Positions 40,001 through 52,800 of a DNA stretch of 64,000 bases are shown here, one piece after another. Each line of letters starts with the position of its first letter. The first letter of the stretch is position 1. The DNA lies in the NCBI GenBank assembly GCA_014773175.1, contig VXCM01003153.1, positions 1 to 64,000 of the forward strand, read 5' to 3'. The translations under genes were made by a program, and so were the position numbers. The stretch is from Lucifuga dentata. Its lineage: Eukaryota; Chordata; Actinopteri; Ophidiiformes; Bythitidae. The notes beneath the pieces are model-generated. The model was not told the origin of the DNA. It worked only from the letters and a program-made list of their open reading frames with translations, and did not search any database.

Positions 40001-43000
40001 AAATTACTTGAATTTACTTTTATTTTTTTCATAACTATCTTCTCTATCTCTATGGTGATCGGGGGGGGNGGCTTACATAATTTGGCCCTTGGGGATAACT
40101 AGCTGGGGAACCCTGTTCTGTGTGATATTGGATTACAAATAAACTTGAGTATTTTAAAGACATGTTGAGGGTTCAATCTTCAACATATTGAACATGGTTC
40201 CACATAAAAACATGGTGAGAATGTGAGCAAGGAACTCGCTGAAGGAACAGCGTAGTTTTTACTTCAGATAGTTGTGGGTGAAACAGTTCGGTACGGAAAC
40301 TTTCCCAGCTACTTTTAAATCCTCATATTTAGCTTGTTTTTGTAAACAGAAAAAAAAAAAGCAATAGCCAGACTTCAGGATTTTTGAAGAAGATGGAAAA
40401 CTACGCAAAACTGCGGATGAATGAGGAGGTAAAAGTCCTTCCATCTGTGTATGCAGATGAGGAGATCCAGAGAGACTTTGATTCCCTCAAAATGAAAATC
40501 AGTTTTAAATTATTCATAGTGACTGAGTCATCACTTGCTTTGTGAGTAATTTCAAGATCTTTTAATGGTTTAACCTTCAACATATTGAACGTGGTCTCAC
40601 ATAAAAGCGTGGTGGGAACCCTCAATTCTTACTTTGGATACTTCTGGGTAAAACCGTTCCTAATTTAGTTGTGAATATTTGGCTTGAAAGCACCTTATGA
40701 GCAAAAATCTATCAGCTCATCTTTGTTTCTGCATTTTTCTCTCTCTTTATTTTCAAAATTTGAAACATACAGGTTTTTCCAAATAGTGCTTACAGGCTGA
40801 TTTGGAGAGTTTGACTTGTCCGAGCTGTATGCTCACGTCTTACAGCAGCCAGACTGGATTAATCCAGCTGGAGAAGGCTTGTGCTCCTTCTTGAAAAGCC
40901 CGCGGTGCTTTCAAAGCAGCTTAATAAACTTGTAAAACAGAACTGCTGCCTAGAGGACATGGCAAACAGCGAGACGAGTTTATTTAACCTCGATCAAAGG
41001 GGTGATACAGCAAACTGAAAGGCTAAAGTGAACTCAGACACAGATGTGCTCATTTATGGAGACATAAGCAAGATAGTCATGCTGTATCAAACAACTTTAA
41101 AGTGTACTTAAAGGACCTTATTATTGGTCTTTTTATTGAAAATTAATTTTTGCACTTGAGGTTTGGGTAACTTTTCCATGGGTCTATATCGGATCGGGTC
41201 CAAAATATTGGGCCTCTGAAGACCTCTACTGTGTATTTATGTGAAGCTTAAAGGACCATACCGGTGATTTAGCATGTTTGAGCCCGATAAATATTAGATG
41301 TTACGTTACTGCCAGCTGTTTTCCAAAATGTACTACAGGAGCAGTACATTTTTGAATGGTTTTTCCTACCTCCAGACTGTTTTGGTTTCAGTTCATTCCA
41401 GTAAGCTATAAAAAAAAAAAAAAAAAAANAAAAAAAAAAAAAAAAAATCAACTTATAGAGACTTGAAACATGCTTGAGATAAATAATCCATCACAGTAAA
41501 CCACGTGCTGTTATTATTATTATTATTATTATTATTATAATTTTATCAGACATACTTATTTTAACTGATCCGACAAAGAGCTACACAAAAAATGTACATC
41601 TCTGCCACGAAATATAGTTCCAGGAAAAAAACTGCTTTTATAAGAGAAATTAAAATGACTGTGCCTTAAGGTGTTTGTATAACCTGAACATTTGATTTTG
41701 AAAGTTTAGGGGATTTGGCAAAATAACACAAAAATTAAAATATGGTTTTATATTTTGGAAAGTGGCCAGCAGTAATGTAACATATATGTGGGTTGTATTT
41801 TTTTGGGCTCAAACATGCAAAAAACTGATATCCTTAATTACCCACAATACAAATTAGCATCATCACCTCACAGAGTGACAACAATAGCTGTTATTATTGG
41901 TCTTAAATTTGTAAAACTTTATTCTTTCAGTGCTATGGCACCAGGACAGAAGTCTGATCTGTGGGAACAGCCCACAGTGTTTGGCAGCAGTTCATGCAGT
42001 TCACCAATTTTCACTTTATCACAAAGTTAAGTAGTCTTGGAAGTGATTTAAATCTCCAACTGCGTCTGCCTGCCACCATGGCTGACAGAGGAGACAGAAT
42101 AACCAGCCACAGCAAAAACTGACCTCCATTTACTGCTGTTTGGTGTCATAACTCAGTGTCTGTCAAACGAGAAATGAAGCATGGTCATACTGTAAAAAAA
42201 AAAGACCCGTTAAAAAGAACGTTTTTGAAGTATAGCTCGCATTTACACTTTTAAGTTCCCTAGATGTAAATATTTATCTTCTTTGCCTTTAAAAAAAAAT
42301 ATCAAGAACATTTATTTTTCTCAGGGGTAAGACTTGCTCTATGGACAATGGACTGATGAACTAAATAACATTTATCACCTGGAAAGAATAAGATATTTAC
42401 AAAATGATAGGTTAGATTATTTCAATAAGGTTTGGAAACCGTTTATGGTATATTTGAAGCTGTGTTGACTTTTTGAATACCAGTATTTTTGTTATGTTCT
42501 TTTTTGAATTCTGCTATAATTAAGGCTTTTATGTTATTGAATTTCTAATTAAATTGAGCTGCTGCCCTGTCTTGTTTATTTATTTATGATTTACTTAGTT
42601 ATTTAATTATTTTTCCTTTCTTATCCATGGGGTGTATATTGTTTGTAAATATTTGCCTTATATTATTATTGTTTAAGTTTAGAAATTTAAAAAATAAAAG
42701 GGATAAAAGACTTTCTCTAAAGTAGAAATTTTATAAACAACATAAAGAATATTTTCCACAAATTTATTTCATTCATTTATTCCTTTGCTGTTGACGCCTC
42801 ACCGGGGTATAAGGAACAACAAAAGAAAAACACACAACATAACAACCAAAACTCTGTACAATCAAAAACTACACAATATCTTCCTAATAAACTTTACCAA
42901 ATTAAACAAAATTTTAACATCACCTGTGCTCATCACCTTCTTAAATTTATGAACTGTGAGTTTAACTCTAAAATAACTTCCAATAAATCTGCTTCTATCG

Positions 43001-46000
43001 TCGTCAAAGAAAGAAAGAACACATAATGAAACTCATCTCCCTGAGCACCTGACAAAAAAAGAGCATAAGGCTTGAGTGTATTTTCACATACGTATCTACA
43101 CTGAGACAAATTATGACTCCCACATAAATCCTTTCTACTGGGTTCAACACAGTAAGATATCTCTAAAAACCAAAATTAATTTTAAATAACCTTTAAGTGT
43201 CACACAAAGGGTTGCTGTATAATTCATCATGCCATTTCTGTAAATCCATATCTTTTAAGATCAATCATATGCTTTATATGGTCGGGAATAAAACTTCCAG
43301 TACCATACTATAAATAAGATAGGCCACATCTTATGCTATCTCACTTAAACAAAAAAAAAAAAAAAAAANAAAAAAAAAAAAAAAAAACGTGCAGGCTACA
43401 TTGTGATCTGTAAATGTGATGCGGTTTTTTGGCGTGTTTACTGCGCTGGCAGCAGACAGGCTTCGAACAGTTTGTAGCGTGTACTTTGGCCTTTCATATC
43501 TTCCACTGAGTGATGAGTTCATTTCCTCCATGCTACTGCAGCTTTGGCCTGAGGACGGCTGTTTGTTGCTGCTGTATCCGCCCCTCTGGATTACCACCAT
43601 GAAACCATGCAGGTCTGGCAGGAATACAGAGGATGCTGCAGGTCTGTGTGTGTTCGTGTGTGTGTATATGTGAACTACTTAGTGCTGACCATGAAATCTA
43701 GATGTCAGAATATGGAGGTGGGATGCACTGCTGGCAAAGCTCCAGACTAGGACTGGATACCGATTCCGACCTTCTGATTCGATTCGATTTTCAAAGTCCC
43801 AACTCAGTTCAATTTGGTTAAATTCTGGAAAGTTTTAAGGTTTTGTCTTCTAAATTACATTATTGTATAAAAAAGTGAAGACATTCTTTCAAAATCTATG
43901 TAAAAAACTTAATGAGTGTATTAAAGGAAACAGGTTCAGGCTGACCTTTGACCTTTGGGCTCTGATGCTCTTTAAGTTTTGTGCAGCTGCCTCACTAACG
44001 TGTTGTCATGTGGCTCGGTGTTCTGTGATTCCAGGATTTGACGCATCCTAAATCCCACGCTGTCACGGTGTTGTAAGGACGCATATCCTCCATATAAAAA
44101 TAGCGAGTCGCTCATTTTTTTTGGCTGCAGGTGAGGCAGATGCAGCTTGCAGGTCGATGCATTTTCTAGGTCATCTATCTTCATTCAGGTGTCGTGCTGC
44201 AGACTTCATGGTGGCGGCGTAACGACTCCTCAAGCGGTTCCACAAGTTCATTGTGTCGCCACAAAATTTGAATTCTGAGTTACATATTTTGCAAATGGCC
44301 TTACTTTTGTCAGGCTCATTTGTGTCCTTTTGTTTTTAAAAGCCAAAATGGAGAGAAAAAAAAAAAAAAACCAAAAACAGCAGGAAAAAAAAGCCAAAAT
44401 GGAGTCATAGCCGCCATATTGTTTTTAATACAAGCTTGGTCTTCTACACTTTCTATGTCACACAGAACTTATGGTACTAGCATTACTTAAGCTATAAGCA
44501 TTACTTAAGCTACTAGTGTTACCTAAGCTACTAGCATTGCCTAAGCTATAAGCTTAGCTAAGCTACTAGCATTATCTAAGCTACTAGTATTACTTAAGCT
44601 ACTAGCGTTCCTTAAACTACTAACGTTACCTAAGCTACTAGCGTTACCTAAGCTACTAGCATTACCTTAAGCTACTAGCTATTAGTGTTACTTAAGCTAC
44701 TAGCCTTACCTAAACTACTAGCATTACCTAAACTACTAGCGTTACCTAAGCTACTAGCTTACCTAAGCTACAGCATTCAACTAAAAATCTGACTCTTTAA
44801 AAGGTGGATTTGTTATTTTATGAATCCATCTCGGAATGGTTTAAATTTGAATTGCAATTAATCAAAAAGGAAAAAAAAAAAAAAAANGATATTTCCCCCC
44901 CCACTCCTACTCCACCAGATGTATTAGAGCAGGTTTCTGGCCTCGGCTTGCCTGTTTACTGCATTACTAATGTGATTGATTATTCCATTGAGAACAATAT
45001 GCTCTCTTTTATTTTTGCTGGGATCATTAAATTTTGCAGCATCAGCATGGCTCTCACCCTTCCCTTTCTCTTGGCCTAAATCCTGACTTTCTGGACGCCT
45101 CTCTCCATCCAGCAGACTCCAACCGAGGTCAAACTGCTGAATAATAAATGATGCAGAGCTATAATAGTGAAATTGCTCATGGTGTAAGATTTCATACATG
45201 AAATAACCAGGCTACCAACACCAAAACGTACAGCGATTCCATATGGAGCCTAAATTGTCTTACAGACTTCCTTAAGGTGGAAGTCAAATAGGGGCTCAAT
45301 CTATGCCTTAGATCCCACCCACTGAATTGTGATTGACAGGTATTAGTTTTTGATTGGTAAACGAGAAAATTTTGAAGTGGCAGCATATAATGAGAAACAC
45401 CAACTTTTTCATAAAGAGAAATCTCGCTTTGAGAACACAAACAGCTGCAGCAAAAGCAAAGGCTGAGAGTCTGAGTTTCATATTTGATCATATTTTTTCT
45501 TCTCCATTAATTATTTTTAATTAAAATGTAAAGTCTTTGATATGACACACTTGTATTTGACTGAAGCTTTCTAAGACAATTTAAAGGACGATACTAATGG
45601 TTCTGTGTGTTTCTGCCCAAGGCAAGGCAAGGCAAATTTATTTCTATAGCACCATTCACCAAAGTGCTTTACACAAACAAAATGCATTAAGACAACATTT
45701 AAAGACAATAAGAACAAAATAAAGCAACATTTAAAAACCAAGAGTAAAATAGGATAAAGTAAAAAAANAAGACAATAAGAACAAAATAAAGCAACATTTA
45801 AAAACCAAGAGTAAAATAGGATAAAGTAAAAAAATGAAATAAGGTAAAGTCAAATAAAATAATCTGTAGTGTGGTTACAGTATGAGTTAATTGGCCCCAG
45901 GCTAAATTGCAATTCAAACATTTAATTTAGCTTAATTAAAAGCAGTGCTAAAAAGAAAAGTTTTAAGCCTGGTAATAAAAGAGGTTACAGTTGGAGCAGA

Positions 46001-49000
46001 TCTGAGATCTTCTGGAAGTCTGTTCCAGAGTTTTGGAGCAGAGAAACTAAATACTGCCTCACCCTGCTTTGTTCTGACTTTGGGAACAGAAAGCAGAACC
46101 AGAGAGGTCTGGAGGCTTCACACGACAAAATCATGTCAGAGACATGTTTTGGCCCTGAGCCATGCAGAGCTTTAAAAACCAATAAGAGTATTTTAAAAGG
46201 AGGTAGCAGGTCAGGGATATGAGGATGGAGTGATGTGCTCTGCTTTCTAAGTTTTACTCAGAACTCCAGCTGCAGCTTTTTTAGACAGGCCTGTAAAGAT
46301 GCCATTACAGTAGTCCAGCCTACTAAAGAGAAATGCTGCACAAGGTTTTCTAGGTCTTGCTGTGACATAAATCCTCTTAATATGGCTATATTTTTAAGGT
46401 GAAAGTAGGCTGATTATGTAATTGTTTTGATGTGGCTGAACTACCCCAAGATTTTTGACTTGGTTTTCTGTCTTCAGTGCAAGTGATTCAAACTGACCAA
46501 TGACATTTGATCATTCTTATTTGGCCCCAAATACAATTATTTCAGTCCCAGCCCAAGAAATACTTTTTTCCCCAAATCACCTAGTCTTTCAAAATCAAAT
46601 GTTTCATGATAATATTTAAGCACGATTATAGAAAGCACGGTCATTTTAATTTCTCTTAAAAGCACTTTTCTCCTGGGACTATATTTCCTGGAGGAGGCAT
46701 ATAGTACACGTTCTTTTGTGTTGGATTGGTTAAATTAAGTAACTGACAAAAATAACATGTTGCTCACTGTGATGGATTACGTATCTCAAGCACTTTCAAG
46801 TCTCTACAGCGTATTGGGATGAACTGAAACCAATGGCTGTCTGGAAGGTAGGAAAAACAATTCTAAAATTTATTGCTCCATTAATATATTTGGAAAGTGG
46901 TTTGTAGTAATATATTGTATGTTTTTGGCCTCAAATATGCAAAACCAACGGTATGGTCCTTTAAGCTCCATAATTCCGGTGCTTTGTAACTGATTATGTT
47001 GGCAAGTTTCACCCTCTTACTGTGGAACATAATGGAAACATACAGATCCGTACTAACAGAGAAAAAATATTATGTTAATGCATGTAGAGTAGCTCATATA
47101 ATGGTAGTTTGTCATTCTGAGGCCTAGAGGTTTGTTTCTTAATTTAGAGGTCATGGACCTATTTATGGTGACTGCCCACATGATGGAGGAGGCAATATGT
47201 TTCCACGAATCTGAGTTCCAGGGCAAGACTGTCCTATTTGTCATCTGGCTGAAAAGGAAATTTAAAGCTTCCCCCACGATTAGGGTTCGATGAAACTTTC
47301 CTTGTTTGAAGGAACGCCTGGCTGGTGGATTGGGTTTCAGAGATGAGAATGGTTCGAGCAACAAAAATGACAAAAGGAGCACAACAAGACTACTGAACCA
47401 GACCATTAGCTGAGCAGAATGAACAGAATATTGTGCTGGGACTCACTGAGGAGTCTTGGGTTTCATTTAGCTGGCCCACCCAAAAACCCACTTTTCAAGG
47501 AAACACTGATGGAACGGCGATAACAGGTCTACAGAACTGATTTTAGATTTGATTAGGTGATTTTTAGCTCAGTCTTTCCTGGCTGAGAGGACAGGTGAGA
47601 CACAGTCAGGCTGGTTGTCCTGAGATATTTTCGCAGCGTTTTCTGTTGTCCGTTTGTTCTGGTATGAATCACGGACTAAAATGCTGCATTAACCGGTTCG
47701 TTTCACACAGGGAAAAAAAAAATTCATTAACAAAACTCACGTAAGAACACTCGCTATGCTCATTGGTCAGAAATGTCAAGGGGCGGGAGTAACAAAATCA
47801 AAACAGGAAGAAGTTTACTATGCCAGGAAAGCTAAATAACATGGGACAAAGACAGCATGGGATATTTTCCAAGTCCGTAGTCAAAATTTGGTTCATATAC
47901 TCAGAAAACTATGACAGCAGAAGTTGGATTTGACTTAAAGACGACTCTAGAAAACCGCCTGTTGCTGAATGTCGCTTAAAATGAGGTGAAGATGTGCTGC
48001 CTTCAGAACGGGAACATGGCGTTTATACTGAGCACATATGAGCACACACTAACCTTCAACATGTTCATCTAAAGACATGTTAAGTAATTTTGATATGTTA
48101 CGACCATGTAACAGCATCTGTTTTAGTTGCTTTGGCTAGTCAAAGACAGTTTAATTTCAGTAAAGCTTGTTTTAAGTGAGCGCGGTTAATGGTTTTAAGT
48201 AGCGGATATCTGACAAGCGTCTAAAGTAAAACAGACTCTACTGCAGCTGTAGCGAAGCGTTCACAATATTCAACCTAAATATTGTACCTAAATAACTAAG
48301 TCAATCAATACATCGATAGATTGCCTTGTAGTTGGTTCGGGACTAATGCAGATTATGTTATCACAAACCAAACCACTCCATAGTTGGATTGGAAACAGAC
48401 CAAGACCTCACTTGGTGGTCTCGGTCCAGTTATTTTGATCAGACCCAAGTTTGATTTCTGTCTTCACATACGCCCAAACGAACCGAACTTCAAGGTTCAA
48501 AGTTCAAGTTTATTCATCCATAGAATGTTAATTACATTGCTCATGTCTCCTCCCTGTTTAGAAAAAAGTGCAATAGCAGAAGAAGATCTGACGAAAGCCA
48601 AAAATTCACATTAAATAAAAACCAATAATTCACATAAGTTAAGAGGGAAACACTCCAGGGTCCAGAACAAACGCTCAAAACGAACTAGCGCCCTCAGATA
48701 ACTCCATTTCCAATGAACCTGAGTCATCAACCAAGATTCAGCCGCATCCAATCAGCAATGCAGATCAATCTTCTTATTCTGATGCCTCGCTATCTTTACT
48801 TTGGCTAAATATAACAAACACCATTAGCTCCTTCGCTAATGTCTCCCTATATTCACTGTATTATTCATGTCACCGCCAGGCCAGCACCAAAGTCTGTCGG
48901 TCTGCTCGGGGCGAAGCCACAAGTACAGAAAAAAGGAGAGACGGGACAGAGACAGACGAAGAAAGAGAGACCATGTTAGAAATAGGCCACGAGAGACAGA

Positions 49001-49560
49001 AAGAAAGAATAGAGTACATTAAAAAGATATGCAGAGCGAGAATTACTCTACTGGGCCATTTTAATTGGCAACCGACACCAACAACTGAATGGCTCGTGAA
49101 TGTTTAACAGCGTTGCAGACCAAAGAAAGAAAGGATAGATTGAGAGCGAAAAAGAAATGAGGAGCAAGGAGGAGAGAAGCTGAGCTTAGAGAGGAACAGA
49201 AAGTAAGTGTTCAATTATTTGTCTCTATTGTGATTAAGGCAATAACGCGAGCACGATGAAAACACAGACGGAATTAATAGGACTCTGCAGTTTGCCAAAT
49301 ATACATGATGCTTTGGGTAATGTGAGTATGCGGAGAGTCCGCCAGGTGAGGAAATTAACATGGAGCTATCTTACCCTGACTTTAAATATAAAAGTTTACA
49401 TGCCCAAATAAATCCATTTACAATCGCATAATCTAGGTTGTAACTTGGGAGTAAGTTTGCTCTGATTTGTGCGGCTTTCAATCTAATTATGACATGATGT
49501 TTGAAAAAATTTTGATTTATTGCCTTAATCCAAGTATAATTGAAATTTTAAAGTGCATGT

Positions 49561-49597
<37 letters not shown>

Positions 49598-49780
49598 AAG
49601 AAACTAAATTATATTGCCATTATGCAAATTCATTTAAATATATTATTGAGTAAAGAAAATAAATTAGATTTTCTCATCTTTAGTGCCCATAAATAATAAA
49701 TGCTGGGAAGTTTACTTTATGATCATTTCTGGTCATTTAGTAAATAAATAAATAAATAATAAAATGGATAAATTTTTCAA

Positions 49781-49846
<66 letters not shown>

Positions 49847-49865
49847 NTGTGTGTGTGTGTGTGTG

Positions 49866-49899
<34 letters not shown>

Positions 49900-52800
49900 T
49901 ATATGTACATACTTTATGTAAAAAAAAAAATATATATATATATATATACATATATGTGTGTGTATATATACTGTATATATGTGTGAATATATATATACTG
50001 TATATACATATACACATTATATATATATACAGTATATATACACACATATATACGTATATCTATACATACAGTATGTACATATATATATACGCATATATAC
50101 AATATATATGTATATACATACATACATATATACACATATACTTGTACATATACATATATACATACATATATACATACATGCATATATGTATGTATGTGTG
50201 TGTGTGTGTGTGTTTGTGTGGTTGATAGGTGTAAGTATATGTAGAATAAAGTCTGAACACATTGTTATACTGGCTGCTTCATCCACATTCAGAAACAAAT
50301 CCTGACACAAAAAACTTTATGCATTAAGTGAAAATCCTGCATGTGGCGCGCTCTGAGTTTTGTTTAAGAAGAGATTTTGGAGCATCAAGCTGGTTTCTTC
50401 ATAATATAATTAGAAAACTCAGAATAAACTAATGTGCTGGTGGCACAGAGGCACACTGCCAAAAGTAGATAAGGGAAATTAAAGCATTAAAAAAAATAGT
50501 GTTATTCAAAAGCTTTTTAAAAAAAAAAAAAACTTTGCTAATCTGGACATACACCNAAAAAATAGTGTTATTCAAAAGCTTTTTAAAAAAAAAAAAAACT
50601 TTGCTAATCTGGACATACACCAAATTTCAATTTTAATGGTGAAGTTGTCTGTGGGGGTTTGGAGTTAAATAAAGCTTTAAAAGCTGTGACAGTGTAGAAT
50701 GAACAGCAAAGAATTTTAATTCAGACAGGAAGTTGTCAAAACAAAACCAACTGCAAAGTTGTTTAAAAAAAAAACCAAAAAACCATGTTATCGCTCACCT
50801 TTATCATAGAATCTAGATGAATGATTGGATTTGTAACTAAGCAACAAAGCATGAAACATGAAATTTAATGATATCATCAACATTACAGATCAGCCCAGCC
50901 TAAAGAGAAATGTAACGCCAAAGCTCTTCATAGAAGAAATTCAACAGCTGCTGCATGATGACCTCCAGGTTTTCTCCTTCAGCATCGTCTGGATCCATCA
51001 GGCTGATAACAGGAGAGGAACGTTCAAAAAGTCAGGAGGCTCAAAGCGTGACAGCTTCACACAACTAATTATCTTTATCTCCACCATGGAGGTTATGGTT
51101 TCTCCCGCATTTCTTGGTTGGTTTGTTCGGTTTGTAGCAGGTTTAATCAATTATTAGCTGACTTTGATGAAACTCGATGGCCAGGTGTCGATCTGGAACT
51201 ATGTTTTTTTAACGTTGTGAGAGAGGGTGTTGCTTGACATTTTTGTCAGTTATTTCAAAAAATAATACATCAATGGCAAGGAAAAAAAATAGGCATATTT
51301 ATCCCATGGTGGAATATTAACAGGTGTGCTTCAGTCCAGTCTGAAATACCTCAAATTGTTTTTCATTATTCTTTATTTCCAGAGATAGATGCAGAAAAAT
51401 AATATGTTTCTTTGTCTCTGGATCAATTTTGTCTGGACTTGTTCGGTTTTGGCAAAGGTAGACGCTCTAATGACCTTCTACTTTATTCTTTAAATTTAAT
51501 GGGATTGCAGGCATTACTAGGTTCAATTAAAAATATAGATTTTTTTATTGTATGAATCAGTCGTTTAAATTTGAATCGTAATTAATCAAGGAAATATATT
51601 TTTTCTTTTAACATTGAAAAATGGGATATAATTATACAAGACCATTATACCTCCATATATATAAATCTTAAAGGACCATACCGCCGATTGTGCGTGTTTC
51701 AGGCCAATATATACAACCCACATACACCTTACTGAAAACCATTTCCAAAAATATACAACATTAGCAGTAAATTTTAGATTGTTTTTCCTACCTTCCAGAC
51801 TGCCATTTGCTTCAGTTCATTCCAAAACACTATAAAAATCAACATGTAGAGACTTGAAACATGCTTGACATACATAATCCATCACAGCAAGCATGGGGCT
51901 GCATGGAAGATGTATTTCTCTGCCAGAAAATATATTTCCAGGAGAAGATGGATTTTTGCGGATTGATTGTAGATGGCTCTACAATCATGCAAAAGCATTG
52001 GAAGCATTTGAATTTTAAGGTGGGCGTATCACCTGAACATTTGATTTTGAAAGATTAAGTGAAAAAAATAACAGGAAAACTAAAATACGGTTTTATGTTT
52101 TGTAAATTGGTTCAGGCGGTAACGTAACATATATGCAGGTTATATTGTGTTGTATGTATTGTGCAGGTTTCGCTCTTTAAATGCATGTAAAGTATTTTGA
52201 AAACTGTTAAGGGGTCGTGAAGGTCATCTTCACCCTGAGAGCAGCTCACGAAGAAGCAACTTCAGGCTGGATCTTTGATGGCAGCAGGGTCAGACCAGCA
52301 CACGCCTCAAACACGCCAGAGTCCCGCAGAGACAGAATGAGAAGGCAATTAGCTACCGACAGGGAAAAAACACAGCAGAGCGCGAGGAGGGCACGGAGCT
52401 GAGAGGGCGAGGATGCAGGGGATGAACGGAAAACAAGCTAAGTGACATCCGCGATGGAGTGTGTGTGAGAACGCTGGAAGTCTCTGCACTTCCTGTTACA
52501 GCCCTGGAGGTCAACCAGCAATCGAGTTAGAGTGAATCTAAGTTTGCTGAAGTGTAGAGATCGCATCCCGAGGGGAGAAAAGCAGAAATAAAGTCGCACA
52601 GACCTTTACTTTCTGTTGTTTCTATGGTATCTGTGCATCTCTGCTGCGTGTTCAGCTCCTCTTTGTCCCAGAGATATTTGCTAATTCATCGTGTCGTATC
52701 GATCACGTCTCTCTGCCTCCTCTCAGCCTCTCCGAAGTGAAAAAATCTGTTCAAGGCAGACACGTTTATTCATACGAACGCAATTCAGAGTGCTTTACCT

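Noticed and set aside
44473..44778. Possible CRISPR-like array
   Set aside because: The units are contiguous with no unique spacers, and the genome is eukaryotic. It is a plain tandem repeat.
47053..47406. 117-codon minus-strand frame with a hydrophobic start
   Set aside because: It looks signal-peptide-like at first, but no family is recognised, there are no flanking splice or promoter signs, and the length is within chance for this AT content.
49733..50310. Several long Tyr/Ile/His/Lys-rich frames
   Set aside because: These are translations of poly-A and TG/TA repeats and cross an N join.
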